Assembly (NCBI RefSeq): GCF_050003625.1
Contig: NC_134399.1
Span: 218,978,975 to 219,042,974 of the forward strand
Source: Haematobia irritans
Taxonomy: Eukaryota > Arthropoda > Insecta > Diptera > Muscidae
Length of the DNA: 64,000 bases
Reading direction: 5' to 3'
The first letter of the stretch is position 1; each line of letters opens with the position of its first letter. The notes under the pieces are model-generated. The model searched no databases and was not told the origin of the DNA. It saw nothing but the letters and a program-made list of their open reading frames with translations. This document shows, piece by piece, positions 47,540-61,366 of the stretch. The position numbers were made by a program, and so were the translations under genes.

Positions 47540-50525
47540 GGAATTTCTTGTCAAAAATTTTTTTTCATAGAACATTTTTATCAAAATTTTATTTCTATAG
47601 AAAATTTTGTCAAAGTTTTATTTCTATAGAAAATGTTGTCAACATTTTATTTCTACAGAAAATTTTGTTAAAATTTTATTTCTATGGAAAATTTTGCCAA
47701 AATTTTATATTTGGTTAAACTTTAATTTCTATAGAAAATTTTGTCAAAAGTTTATTTCTATTGATAATTTTATCAAAATTTTATTTCTATAGATTATTTT
47801 GTCATAATTGTATTTCTATAGGTAATTTTGTCAAAATTTTATTTCCATAGAAAATTTTGTCAAATATTTATTTCTATAGAAAATTTTGTCAAAATTTTAT
47901 TTCTATAGAATATTTTGTCAAAATTTTATTTCTATAGAATATTTTGTCAAAATTTTATTTTTATAGAATATTTGGTTAAAATTTTATATTTATAGACAAT
48001 TTTGTCTAAATTTTATTTCTAAAGATAGTTTTGTTAAAATTTTACTTCTCTAGAAAATTTTGTCAAAATTTTACTTCTCCAGAAAATTTTTTCAAAATTT
48101 TATTTCTATAGAAATTTTTGTCAAAATGTTATTTCTATAGACATTTTTGTCAAAATTTTATTTCTATACAAAATTTTGTCAAAATTTTATTTCTATGGAA
48201 AGTTTTGTCAAAATTGTATTTCTATAGAAAATGTTGTCAAGATGATTATATCTATAGAAGATTTTAATTTCTATCGAATATTTTCTAAAAATTTTAATTT
48301 CTATCGAAAATTTTCTAAAAATTTTATTTCTATAGAAAATGTTCTCAGAATTTTATTTCTATAGAAAATGTGCTGCAATTATTATTGCTATAAAAAATTT
48401 TCTCAAAATTTTATTCTAAAAAATTTTGCAAAGTTTTATTTCTCTAGAAAATTTAGTCAAAATTTTATTTCTATAGAAAATTTTGTCAAAATTTTATTTC
48501 TATAGAAAATTTTGTTAAATTTTATTTCTATAGCAAATGTTTTCAAAATTTTATTTCTATAGAAAATGTTATCAACATTTTATTTCTATAGAAAATTTTA
48601 TCAAAATTTTATTTCTATAGAAAATCTTGTCAAAATTTTATTTCTATAGAATATTTCGTCAAAACTTTATTTCTATAGAATATTTCGTCAAAACTTTATT
48701 TCTATAGAAAATTTTGTCAAAATTTTATTTCTATGGAAAATTTTGTCAAAATTTTATATCTAAAGACAATTTTGTAAAAATTTTATATTTGGTTAAACTT
48801 TTATTCCTATAGAAAACTTTGTCAAAATTTTATTTCTATAGAAATATATTATATATAAAAGAAATAAAATATTTCTATAGAAAATTTTGTCAAGATTTGA
48901 TTTCTATAGAAAATTTTGTCAACATTTTATTTCATTAGAAAATTTTGTCAAAATTTTATTTCTATAGAAAATTTTGCCAAAATTTTATTTCTATAGCAAA
49001 TGTTGTCAACATTTTATTTCTATAGAAAATTTTATCCAAATTTTATTTCTACAGAAAATTTTATCAAAATGTTATTTCTACAGAAAATTTCGTAAAAATT
49101 TTATATCTATAGAAAATTTTGTCAAAATTTTATATCTATAAAAAATTTTGTCAAAAACTTATTTCCATAGAAAACTTTGTCAAAACTTTATTTCTATAGA
49201 AAGTTTTGTCAAAATCGTATTTGTATAGAAAATGTTGTCAACATGATTATATCTATAGAAGATTTTTATTTCTATCGAAAATGTTCTAAAAATTTTATTT
49301 CTATAGAAAATTTTGCCAAAATTTTATTTCTATAGAAAATGTTCTCAGAATTATTCTTATATCAATTTTTGTCAAAATTTTATTTCCATAGAAAATTTTG
49401 TCAACATTTTATTTCTATAGAAAATTTTGTCAAAATTTTATTTCTATAGAAAATGTTCTCAGAATTTTATTTCTATAGAAATAAAATTTTGTCAAAATTT
49501 TATTTCTATAGAAATATTTGTCAAAATTTTATTTCTATAGAAATTTTGTCAAAATTTTATTTCTATAGAAATTTTTGTCAAAATTTTCTTTCTATAGAAA
49601 TTTTTGTCAAAATTTTATTTCTATAGAAATTTTGTCAACATTTTATTCTATAGAAATTTTGTCAAAATTTTATTTCTATAGAAAATGTGCTCAGAATTTT
49701 ATTTCTATAGAAAATTTTGTCAAAATTTTATTTCTATAGAAATTTTGTCAAAATTTTATTTCTATAGAAAATTTTGCCAAAATTGTATTTCTATAGGAAA
49801 TATTCTCAGAATTTTACTTCTATAGAAAATGTGCTGCATTTATTATTGCTATAAAAAAATTTCTCAAAATTTTATTTCTATAAAAATTTTTGTCAAAATT
49901 TTATTTCTATAGAAATTTTTGTCAAAATTTTATTTCTATAGAAAATTTTGTCAAAATTTTATTTCTATAGAAGTTTTTGTCAAAATTTTATTCTTATAGC
50001 AATTTTTGTCAAAATTTTATTTCTATAGAAAATTTTGTCAACATTTTATTTCTATAGAAAATTTTGTCAAAATTTTATTTCTATAGCAAATGTTCTCCGA
50101 ATTTTATTTCTATAGAAAATTTTGTCAAAATTTTATTTCTATAGAAATATTTGTCAAAATTTTATTTCTATAGAATTTTTTGTCAAAATTTTACTTCTAT
50201 AGAAATTTTGTCAAAATTTTATTTCTATAGAAAATTTTTTCAAAATTTTATTTCTATAGAAATTTTGTCAAAATTTTATTTCTATAGAAAATGTGCTCAG
50301 AATTTTATTTCTATAGAAAATTTTGTCAAAATTTTATTTCTATAGAAATTTTGTCAACATTTTATTTCTATAGAAAATTTTGCCAAAATTTTATTTCTAT
50401 AGAAAATGTTCTCAGAATTTTACTTCTATAGAAAATGTGCTGCATTTATTATTGCTATAAAAAAACTTCTCAAAATGTTATTTCTATAAAAATTTTTGTA
50501 AAAATTTTATTTCTATAGACAATTC
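47540..50525 (+). repeat. 30-bp satellite array 4
   Basis: About 95 units of TTTCTATAGAAAA with TTTTGTCAAAATTTTA, orientation opposite to array 2. Higher-order copying is marked by the variant GTGCTGCA(A/T)TTATTATTGCT at 48370, 49830 and 50440. All extended frames are unit translations (FYFYRKFCQN and the like). Confidence 0.97.
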
Positions 50526-50814
50526 AAGTGTGGTTCACCATGGGTTTAGTGAACTGCCTGAATTTATTATGATAATTGGTTGTTAGTTTTGCTGGAAGTA
50601 GAGGATGCTGATGAGGAATGTGGAAATTCCGAAACGTGCCTCCATCCAACCATCTTGCAGTCTATAGGGTTTTGCCCAAATAAATTTGACAAACATTCTT
50701 TTCCTCTGTTGGTTAAGCTACTCTTGTAATTCAGTCAACACAATGGTTTTAACGCTGAGATCAAAACAACAAATATGATTGAAGTACAAACCCACAATAA
50801 AAAACAAAACACGA
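50526..50814. other. Non-satellite insert of about 290 bp in array 4/5
   Basis: Sharp transitions on both sides separate balanced sequence (GTGGTTCACCATGGG, GGAATGTGGAAATTCCGAAA, CCAAATAAATTTGACAAAC) from satellite. It is probably a fragment of a transposable element or a remnant of the original locus. It is unidentified. Confidence 0.5.
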
Positions 50815-51537
50815 AAATTTTCTTTCAAAATTTTATTTCTATAGACAATTTTGTCAAAATTTTATTTCTATAGAAAATTTTGTCAAAATTGTATTTCTAT
50901 AGAAAATTTTGTCAAAATTGTATTTCTATAGAAAATTTTGGAAAAATTTTATTTCTATAGAAATTTTTGTCATCATTTTATGTTTAGTTAAACTTTTATT
51001 TCTATATAAACAATTTTGTCAAAATTTTATATTTTGTTAAACTTTTATTTCTATAGAAAATTTTGTAAAAATTTTATTTCGATAGAAAATTTTTATCAAA
51101 ATCTTATTTCTATAGAAAATTATGTCAAAGTTTTATTTCTATAGAAAATTTTGTCAAAAGTTTATTTCTATATAAAATTTTGTCAAGATTTTATTTCTAT
51201 GGAAAATTTGGTCAAAATTTTATTTCTATATCAAAATTTTATTTCTATAGAAAATTTTGTCAAAATTTTATTTCTATAGAAAGTTTTGTCAAAATTGTAT
51301 TTCTAAAGAAAATGTTGTCAAGATGATTATATCTATAGAACATTTTTATAGAAATAAAATTTTGCCAAAATTTTATTTCTATAGAAAATGTGCCGCAATT
51401 ATTATTGCTATAAAAAATTTGTCAAAGTTTTATTTCTATAGAAAATTTTGTCTAAATTTTCTTTCTATAGAAAATTTTGTCAAAATGTTATTTCTATAGA
51501 AAATTTTGTCAAAATTTTATTTCTATAGAAAATTTTG
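50815..51537 (+). repeat. 30-bp satellite array 5
   Basis: Continuation of array 4 beyond the insert, same orientation, again with a GTGCCGCAATTATTATTGCT variant near 51387. Confidence 0.95.
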
Positions 51538-53449
51538 TTTTTTCAAAAAGTTACATTCAACTCCCACAATATCATAAATATCCACAAATCTTATAAGCTT
51601 AGTTGTTTCCATTTGTCATGGAATATCAAGACTATAATTATATCATTCACGTTATTAGCCATCTTTATTCGTGAATTATCTCAATTAAATCTACAACGGT
51701 TACTTTAAGTATTTGATGTATAAATGTTATCACAAAGTGCGTGGATTCTTTTGATGTTGACAACACACGCATACCCTAGAAGTGCTAAATATATTCTTTT
51801 TTGTCGTGGTCATTAGAATATGTTATTCGTTTATGTATATATGCAAAAGCCGGCATAATTAAATTTAATAGCAGAATATTTTGTTAAAATTATGATGTTA
51901 TGAAGAAAATACTCTACTACTAGAACCTTATGATGTCACTTGCATCATTCATTAAGAGCGGTGATGATGATTAATTATTTTTTCAATGATTTTTTTTACT
52001 TTGGTACATTCAGAAATGTGACTCACATTTGGAATTTAATTGAAGAAAGGAAAATTATTTAAATTTATGCTTCGGCTAATATAAAATTGTAATTTTTTTA
52101 GAAAGAAATTAAAACGATACAAAATTTTTAATAATTGTCACGTTTGTTACAATACTCAGTTGTTGAGTAATTACCCTTTGTATGCCCTCTAAATATACGA
52201 TTGTGTCATATTAACTCCTCTAAGAATTTTTGTTTAGAAAAAATTCTATAAAAATAAAAAAATACCATGAAAATTTTTATATTTTATTGGAAGTTGTAAA
52301 TTTACATATAAAAGTCTCTACGAATAGAAATAGTTACTTAATAAATAAAGAAAAGGCATGTATTTGTTAAAAATGCTCTTTTTTTATAAGAAACAATTAC
52401 GGAACCTGGATACCAATTTTTGAGATTTAAGAATTATATTTCAATAGTTTTTTTAAGCAAATCCTGATTTTTTTTTCAATTTTTTTAATTTTTTAACATA
52501 TTTATTTGCAGTGAATTTTAATTCATATGTACAGAGTTACGAGATCCTGATAATATACTACAGACTTGAAGCAAAATATATTTATGATATGTTTTGTAGA
52601 AATTAATTTTGAGGGTGACAAAACAGTCTGCGGATTTCCATAAATATCCAAGTATGTTTCTTCAACAATTAGTTTATAATCCACAGAAACCTTCAGTTTC
52701 TTAAAATTGTTTTTTATTTCAATAAAAAAAATATTTTTTTAATATTCCTACACTCGAAAAATATATCCTTTTAAATATATATTAAATAAAATAAAATATT
52801 TTAAATATAGTTTTTAAGCCAATTTTGTTTTTTTTTTTACATTTCCCACAATTTTATACGTGGTGAGTTTACCTTTTTAAACAGAAAATTCAAAATACTC
52901 AAAATCAATTAATGTCTTCAACAATGAAAAGAACTATACGGAATTATAGATATTACCATTGTAAAAAAAACTTCCATTACAAGCAACTTCCCATAATCAT
53001 ATAATTTTTTTCTACAACAAATCTCTGCAATCGATCGAACTTTTCCAAAGTAAAAATTAAATTTAACTAGAATTGCAATATATTTTACTAGGGACAACCA
53101 AATAGGCTTGGCATTTGGTATACAATTGTATTGAAATTGTACGAAATCTTTAAACATATAATTTGATTTCGTTATGAAAACTAGGGGAGTTCACCGCCAA
53201 ACGTTGGTCTATTGATTGGTAAATTGATGTGGTCTTTGCAAAATAACTACATTTGAAAAATAAGCATTCATTGAACTGAAACCAACAAACATAATCGATT
53301 TAATGCTGAGGTAATTGCTAGGGAAGAAATCCAAGTTTTGCAGTAACTTGAAATAAAAACTTATTAATAAGCAGAGAAGGAAGCACATACTTCAAAACTA
53401 TGTGGAACCACGATCGTATTTTTGAATATTCTGCAAATGTTCATGAAAT
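51538..53449. other. Single-copy AT-rich non-coding sequence
   Basis: No supported exon. A segment at 53341-53500 is duplicated at about 54010-54255 inside the next satellite. Confidence 0.4.
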
Positions 53450-56400
53450 CTACGAATTTCTAGAAATATTCATAAAAGCTATCCAGATTTAAATCATTGC
53501 ATGAACTTCCATAAAATTCTATGAACTTTCTTATATTCTATAAATTTTCATAAATTTTATGAATTTTCTTTAATTCTAAAAATTTTCATAATTTTTATGA
53601 AATTTCATAAATTCTATGAATTTTCATAAATTTTATGAAATTTCATAAATTCTATGAATTTTCATAAATTCTATGAATTTTCATAAATTTTATGAATTTT
53701 TATAAATTCTATGAATTTGCATAAATTCTATGAATTCTGAGAAATTCCATGAATTTTCATAAATTCCATGAATTTTCACAAATTCCAGGAATTTTCATAA
53801 ATTCCATGAAATTTCATAAATTCTATACACTTTTATAAATTATAAAACTTACATAATTTTCCATGAATTTTCATAAATTGTGTAAAATTTCTGTGAATTT
53901 TTAAGAAAAACTTGTGTATGAATTTCCTATGAATTTTCATAAATTCTATGAATTGTCTATAAATTTTCATAAATTCTATAAATGTCGATCATTTCTATGA
54001 AGTTACATAAATCCATTACTTGAAATAAAAAATTATAGAGAAGCAGAAAAGGAAGTACATAATTCAAAACTATGTGAAACCACGACCGTACTTTTGAATA
54101 TTCTGTGAATGTCCATGAAATCTACGAATTTCTAGAAATAAAAGTTTTTCTTTTTTTCGAGTTTGAGATCATATCTCATTTGGAAAATAAAGATCGGAAA
54201 AAACACAAAATTTCTAGAAATATTCATAAAAGCTATCCAGGTTTAAATCATAAAGTTTATGAATTTTCTTAAATCGAATTGGATGAATTTTCATAAATTT
54301 ATTTTCAATAATATTATGAATTTTCATATATTCTATTAATTATCATAAAGTTTATGTATTTTCACAAAATCTATGAGTTTTCATAAATTCTTTGAATTTT
54401 TATAAATTTTATGACTTTTATCAATTCCATGAATTTTCACAAATTCTATGAATTTTCGTAAATTATATTTTCGTATTTCGTAAATTCTATGAATTTTTAT
54501 GTAATCTATGAATTTTTATAAATTTTATGACTTTTTGTAAATTCTACACGCACAGAAAAACCATGTTTGGACATGGTTGCCGCATCCATTTTATGCTTAT
54601 CTAGAGCATGTAAATGCCGCGAAAACCATGTATTTTGTCTTTGTAAAAATAGTTTTCGAGCGGAGAAAAATGTATGGTGGCAATAAGCATTTGAATGGTT
54701 CTCAAATACCGAAAACATGTTCTATCATTTAAATGATAGAATTTGAGACCATTAAATGGTCGGGAAAATCATGTACCTGACCATTCAATTTTTTTTACTT
54801 TTTTACAGGGAAAAAAGTATTTTTATAGGTTAAGTATAGACATGTCTAGAACCATTACATGGCCATAAAGACCATTTACATTTTTTTCGTGACCATTTAA
54901 TTTTTTAACTTGTTTGCAGCGAACAGAATTTTATAACAACATTGAGCAGGTAGACACGATTTTCATTTTGCGCGTCAGTCGTGTGTTGATTGTTTCTTGA
55001 AATGTTAATTTATTTATTCAGAAGTGGCACGTGGTTTTATGTGAACACAAAAAAGGAAAGTGTAATTGAATAAATTTACCTGTTTTTGTTCTGCATTTTG
55101 CTATATGGTATAATTTATTTTTATTTGCAGTTACATGATGTCTGCGTTTGTACATTTGATGGGCACGATGTAAATATGGAATAATTACTTATTGTTGAAA
55201 TTGAAATAAAATAGTGTGTAAAAATATATGATGTTTGCTTGAACGGCATTATAAATACAAATAAACAATGAATTAGTTTATAAATAAATAAAAACAAAGT
55301 TAATTTTGTGTTTTCTTTTCTCAAGTGGCGTCCTTTTTTCGACGATGAAAAAAGTTTTTTCATAAAGATCAAAACATTTTAAGTTGTGACCATGTTCTTT
55401 TAACTAGGAGAAAAACATTTTTAATGAATACCATAACATTTTAAATCGTGACCATTGTCTTTTCATTCAAACAAAATTCTTTTTATCAATATAATAACAT
55501 TTTAGATGAGGACAATTACATTTTTCTTAGAACCATGTTCACTGAACCAACATGGTTGCAGGTTAAAATGTTACATGGTCCCCGCAAAAATAGCTCCTAT
55601 CATATTATTTTGCTCTTCGAATATGATTGTGACAATCATGTTTCTTCTCTGCGTGTATGAATTTTCTCCAAATATTCATAAATTCTGTGTATTTTCTTAA
55701 ATTCTATAAATGTTCATAAATTCTATGAATTTTCATAAATTCTATGAATTCCCATAAATAATATGAATTTTCATAAATTCTATGAATTTTTATAAATTCT
55801 ACAAATTTCCATAAATTCCATGAATATTCACAAATTCCATGAATTCTCATTAATTCTAATTTCCATAAATTTTCATAATTTCTACAACATTTTTATAAAT
55901 TCTATGAATTTCATAAATTCTGTGAATTTTCATGTAATCTATGAATTTTTATAAATTTTATGACTTTCATAAATTCGATGAATTTTCATAAATTCTATAA
56001 ATTTTCATAAATTCTATGAATTTTTATAAATTCTATGAATTTTTATAAATTCTATGAATTTTCATAAATTCTATGAATTATCATAAATTCCATGAATTTT
56101 CATAAATTCCATGAATATTCATAAATTCCACGAATTTTCATAAATTCTATGACTTTTCATAAATTCTAAACAATTTCATAAATTATAGGAACTTACATAA
56201 TTTTCCATGAATTTTCTTAAATTGTGTAAAATTTCTGTGAATTTATAAGAAAAGCTTTTCTATGAATTTTCATAAACTTTATGAATTTTAATATATATTA
56301 TATGAGTATTGGTAAATTCTATGAATTTTCATTACATTCATAAATGTTCATAATTTCTACGAAATTTTTATAAATTCTATGAATTTCATAAATTCTGTGA

Positions 56401-56790
56401 ACTTTCATAAATTTTCTGAATGTTCATAAATTCTATAAATTTTCATAAATACCATGAATTTTTATAAATTTAATGAATTTTCATAAATTCTATGAATTGT
56501 AATAAATTCTATGAATTGTAATAAATTCTATGAATTGTAATAAATTGTATGAATTTTAATAAATTCTATGAATTTTCATAAATTCTATGAATTTTCAAAA
56601 ATTGTATGAATTTTCATAAATTCTATGAATTTTCATAAATTCTATGAATTTGCATAAATTCTACAAATTTTTATAAATATTGCGAATGCTCATAAATTCT
56701 ATGAATTTTCATAAACTCTATGAATTTCATAAATTCTATGCATTTTCATAAATTTATTGTAATTTCATAAATTCTATGACTTTTCACCAC
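53450..56790. repeat. 19-bp satellite array 3, split by a 1.1-kb element
   Basis: Units TTCATAAATTCTATGAATT occupy 53450-54545 and 55658-56790. Both parts share variant blocks (ACTTACATAATTTTCCATGA, TGTGTAAAATTTCTGTGAAT) with the array at 57862-59600, so they derive from one ancestral higher-order unit. Confidence 0.95.
54547..55655. mobile_element. 1.1-kb TA-flanked element with ACCATG repeats
   Basis: Left end CACGCACAGAAAAACCATGT; right end, inverted, CACGCAGAGAAGAAACATGA. TA lies at 54545-54546 and 55656-55657, and the flanks rejoin to AAATTCTATGAATTTT, a perfect satellite unit. The interior repeats ACCATTTAAATGGTC-like dyads and CATGGTT. No transposase is encoded, so it is non-autonomous. 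Confidence 0.92.
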
Positions 56791-57861
56791 GTCTCCAATT
56801 CTAAGCACATTTTATTGGAATTCATGCTTTTCAGTCTCATCTTCTTCAATTCCCATGTGTATACGAAAACATTTTTTGGGGGAATTTCCTCCCATTTTAC
56901 TTTACTACAGTTTTTGTAAACATGGCTTTTTGATCAAATATTTAAGCAGACATCCAGCCAACCATTAAACTTCACAAATAAAGGGGAAACAACTTGAAAG
57001 TACAACGACGTTTGTAGTGATGACCAAAAGTCAAATACCACACACCTCTGTTTTTGGGCCAACGAACGCGCTTACTGAATATACAAACTCTCCCTTGTTT
57101 TCTTTTCAGGAACAGTAGTTCCGCGCTATGGTCACAATCACATGTTTGCCAAGAAATACGATCGAAAGAAACCCACGGAAAGAAAAAAAATTAGTTTTTC
57201 AATTAACCCCAAATGGTAGTGGCGGCTGATGATGATGATAACAGTGGCCAAGACAATGCAATTGACTGACATCCAACTTGATTGTCGACATCAGCAATAC
57301 AGTGTCATCGCCATGAGCTCTGATGATTTGGTAGTCATGCAGCACTATCATCACCCTACCCTCTCGGTCCCAAACCCAATTTCAATAGCCCATATGGTTT
57401 TTCTAACTTTTCAATTTATTAACTTGGCCTCAAGGGGAAATTATAGAGAGGAAAACCAAAGAAAATGAAAGTCCCAAAAGTAAAACAAATGAAAAGGAAA
57501 ACTAAAGTAAGGGAAAATAGCCAAAAACCAATGAAATGCAATAATGAAGAGTTGATACACAAAATTCCCAAACTAATGTGACTGAGGGGGAGCGCCTAAT
57601 GTCATGGCATTAACCCATTGTTGACACTGGCCATATTTATTACATTTTATTATTGGAATTCTTGGGCAAACCATGACAGACACCTACACACAAAACTTTT
57701 GGCTTTGCGTAAAGCATATTCACTCAATTTTCATGCCTAAGCAAACATGAAAAAATGTGAGATATCAACAATTTACCTCCTCCCAAAGGCACAATGAAGG
57801 CCAAAATCAGGTTACGTCTTAACTAATAGGAGAGAATACGAAGAATAAAAATTTATAACAA
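56791..57861. other. Single-copy sequence with a candidate terminal exon
   Basis: Balanced unique sequence between two satellite arrays. Apart from the possible exon 57110-57219, no gene is seen. Confidence 0.4.
57110..57219 (+). CDS. Candidate terminal exon (weak)
   Basis: A strong pyrimidine tract and acceptor (CCCTTGTTTTCTTTTCAG) precede GAACAGTAG. In one frame the next codons read TVVPRYGHNHMFAKKYDRKK, then PTERKKISFSINPKW and a TAG at 57217-57219. The basic, mixed residue content looks more protein-like than the surrounding chance frames. No upstream exon, no known domain and no polyadenylation signal support it, so it may be chance. If real, it is the last exon of a gene whose other exons lie left of 57 kb. 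Confidence 0.2.
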
Positions 57862-59600
57862 TAGTCATAAATCCCATGAATTTGTTTATTTCTTTGATTT
57901 TCTATAAGTTCTTAGAAATTGCATGCGTTTATGAATTTTCATAAATTCTATGAATATCAATGAATTCTTTGAATTTTCATAAATTCCATGAATATTCATA
58001 AATTCAATGAATTTCCATAAATTCTATGAATATTCATATATTCAATGAATTTTCATAAACACTGAATATTCATAAACTCTATATATAAATTGTGTAAAAT
58101 TTCTGTGAATTTTCATAAAGAAAAAATTGCTATGAATTTCGATAAATTCTAAAAATGTTCATATTATTTTCATAAATTTTATGAAGTTTTATGAATTCTA
58201 GGAATTTTCAAAAACTCTATTACTTTTTATAAATATATGAACTTTCATTAATTCTACGAACTTTCATTAATTCTATGAACTTTCATTAATTCTATGAACT
58301 TTCATAAATCCTATCTATGAATTTTCATAAACTCTCTTAATTTTCATAAAGTGTGTAAAATTTCTGTGATTTTTTATAAATCTTCATAAATTGTCTGAAT
58401 TTACTTAAAGTCTATGAATTTTCATTAAGTCTACGATTTTTTTTAATTTATGACCTTTCATTAATTCTATGAACTTTCATAAATTCTATGAACTATCATA
58501 AATTCTAGGAACTTTCATGATTTCCACGAATTTTCATAAATTCTATGAACTTTCTTAAATTCTATGAATTTTCATAAATTCTATGAACATTCATTAAATC
58601 TATGAACTTTCATTAATTCTATGAATTTTCATAAATTCTATGAATTTTCATAAATTCTATGAATTTTTTATAAATTCTATGAATTTTCATAATTTCTATG
58701 AATTTTCACAAATTCTATGAACTTTCATGATTTCCACGAATTTTCATAAATTCTATGAACTATCATAAATTCTATGAATTTTCATAAATTCTATGAATTT
58801 TCATAAATTCTATGAATTTTCATAAATTCTATGAATTTTCATAAATTCTATGAATTTTCATAAATTCTATGAACATTCATAAATTCTATGAATTTTCATA
58901 AATTCTATGAATTTTCATAAATTCTATGAACATTCATAAATTCTATGCACTTTCATAAATTATAGAAACTTACATAATTTTCTATGAAGTTTCATAAATT
59001 GTGTAAAATTTCTGTGAATTTATAAGAAAAACTTTTCTATGAATTTTCATAAACTCTATGAATTTTAATATATATTTTATGAGTATCCGTAAATTCTATG
59101 AATTTTCATAACTTCTATAAATTTTCATAGTTTTTACGAAAATTTTATAAATTCTATGAATTTTCATAAATTCTATGAATTTTCATAAATTCTATGAATT
59201 TTCATAAATTCTATGAATTTTCATAAATTCTATGAATTTTTTATAAATTCTATGAATTTTTTATAAATTCTATGCATTTTCATAAATGAGTTTTCGTAAA
59301 TTCTAGGAATTTTCATAAATTCTATAAATTTTCACAAATTCTATGAATTTTCATAAATTCTATAAATTTTCACAAATTCTATGAATTTTCATGAATTTTG
59401 TGAATGTTCATAAATTCTATGAATTTTCATTTAGACATTTTTTTACAAATTTCCCTAAATTCTATAAATTCTTGGAATTTTCTTAATTTCTTTAAATTTT
59501 TATAAATTCTTTGAATCTTCATAAATTTTATAAATGTTCATAATTTCGATGAATATCCGTATGAATTTTAAAATTGCTATGAATGATTATCATCATTAAA
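57862..59600. repeat. 19-bp satellite array 4
   Basis: Units ATTTTCATAAATTCTATGA, with homogeneous runs at about 58760-58935 and 59150-59240. The block 58975-59060 closely repeats 56205-56290. Confidence 0.96.
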
Positions 59601-60446
59601 TTATCTATGAATTGGAATATATCTTTAATTTAATAACGCAACACAATTCTTTATTCTTATTCCATGCTCTAGCATGTCTATGGCCAGGGGAATCTCATTT
59701 GATTTCCCCACAAGATACAAAATGAAGAAATATGAGCAAATACAAACTAAGGCCGCGATAACTTTCCCTTATAGTAAATAAAGTCATACTACATAATTCC
59801 AGGCTTGTATGGGCCATAATAAAGTCACTCTGGAATGGCATGACGTCAACTACCATGAACTATAAGAGAAAATTTATCGATTTTATGTTCTTGTGTTTTT
59901 TCGTTCTTTCGTCTTGTTTGCTTTGCGTGTCCTTTACTTATTATCCTTTAGCTTCCAAATGGAACGCTAGTAACAAAAACAAATGTTCTCCATTCCAAAA
60001 CGACAAAAAACAATTTGATTGAGGAGTTCATATGTACTTTGGCAGTAGTCGACAGTCGGCAGTTTGGCTTTTTGCCTGGCGACAAAAGGTTTATTTTCAG
60101 CATTCATTATTCCAGAGTGTCGTATTATTGTGGGAGTAAGATGGAGGTTGAATTCCGCCTTTTAACAGTCAATAGAGTAGTCACTTATATTCATTTGTAT
60201 ACTGAAATGGAATGACATCATCTACTTTGTTTCTATATGAAAATTCTTAGTGAAAGCTTAGCATTGACGTTGAAGGGTTTGGAGTTGAGCATATATTTAA
60301 GAATTTATGTTAATTTAAAAAAAAAACTTGGAGCCTCCAAAATTGGAAAGAAATTTAAATGTAGAACTAACTAACAAAACTTCAAGAAAAATAACATAAA
60401 CATTCCAAATTTATATCGTCATATAAATTCCATTATGGTGCCCTCT
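59601..60446. other. Single-copy sequence with a small signal-peptide-like frame
   Basis: A 60-codon frame at 59840-60022 has a hydrophobic core (FMFLCFFVLSSCLLCVSF), but no other coding support. A perfect TGACGTCA (CRE-type palindrome) overlaps its start at 59841-59848. Confidence 0.3.
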
Positions 60447-61229
60447 GTTGGGCGCCAATTACTTAAATAATGATGTCATAAAAATGTCATTAAAAAAGCT
60501 ATTAAACTTAAACTTATTGTGGTCTTTGAAGTATTGATCTCGTCAACAAGTGACACACGTTGGGCGCCAGTTACTTAAGTACTGATTAATGTGAATATTA
60601 CAACATGTACAATGATACCCAATCACAGTGTGGTCAATCAGGTCTCATTCATTAATACCTTGGGCGCCGAATCTTTGAAAGTATTTTATATCGAAGAACA
60701 TATTTTTTGATGTCACACATCGGGCGCCACTTGTCAGTCAAATATGACGACCAAAGACAATAGAAGAATAGAAGATGGGAAATTGGCTGCTGAGAACATC
60801 AAACCATTGACGGCTCTAGGTCCCTACTTGTCGTTTACGCTTTCAGTTCGAAATGCAAATAAAAAGAAATTAAAAGTTGGAAATATCTTGGAACAAGCGA
60901 GAAAATATTTTTTTTTTTTATTTATTGCTCAAAATTCAACATTGTTCAATTTAAAAAATTAAGTTTTTCATGAAAAAATGCAAATAAAAAAATTACTAAC
61001 ATGGACCTGGTGTCGTAAATGCAACATTTGATATGACTTGCGTCAATTTCCCATCTTCTAAAGTATATTGTTTTTGATGACAACCCTCTGCTATAATTTA
61101 GATCCTCATAAAAACTTTCACTAGCATATATTTGTCTGATGTTTGGCCTTATTTGTGAATGCTTACTTCGAATGCCGCGCGTTGGGCGCCACTTGTCTGT
61201 GTTTATGTAGATAGTTGCCCCATAAAATA

Positions 61230-61366
61230 TCCATAAAAAGGACCTACTTTTTGTCACTTGTCATTGAGATAAACATACAAAACATAAGAGAAGTTCGCCA
61301 CTGTGGTATCGCAATGGACTGAAGTGTCTAAGTGAGTCTGAAATATCGGGCTGCCCTATACCTAAC
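61230..61366 (+). mobile_element. Diverged 3' part of a SINE
   Basis: CATAAAAAGGACCTACTT, TTGTCATTGAG, AAGAGAAGTTCGCCACTGTG, ATCGGGCTGCC and CCTATACCTAACC follow SINE order with several small deletions. Confidence 0.75.

Noticed and set aside
60744..60962. 72-codon frame MTTKDNRRIEDG…
   Set aside because: It is short, has no splice signals, ends in a T-run and lies among repeat motifs. There is too little to call a gene.
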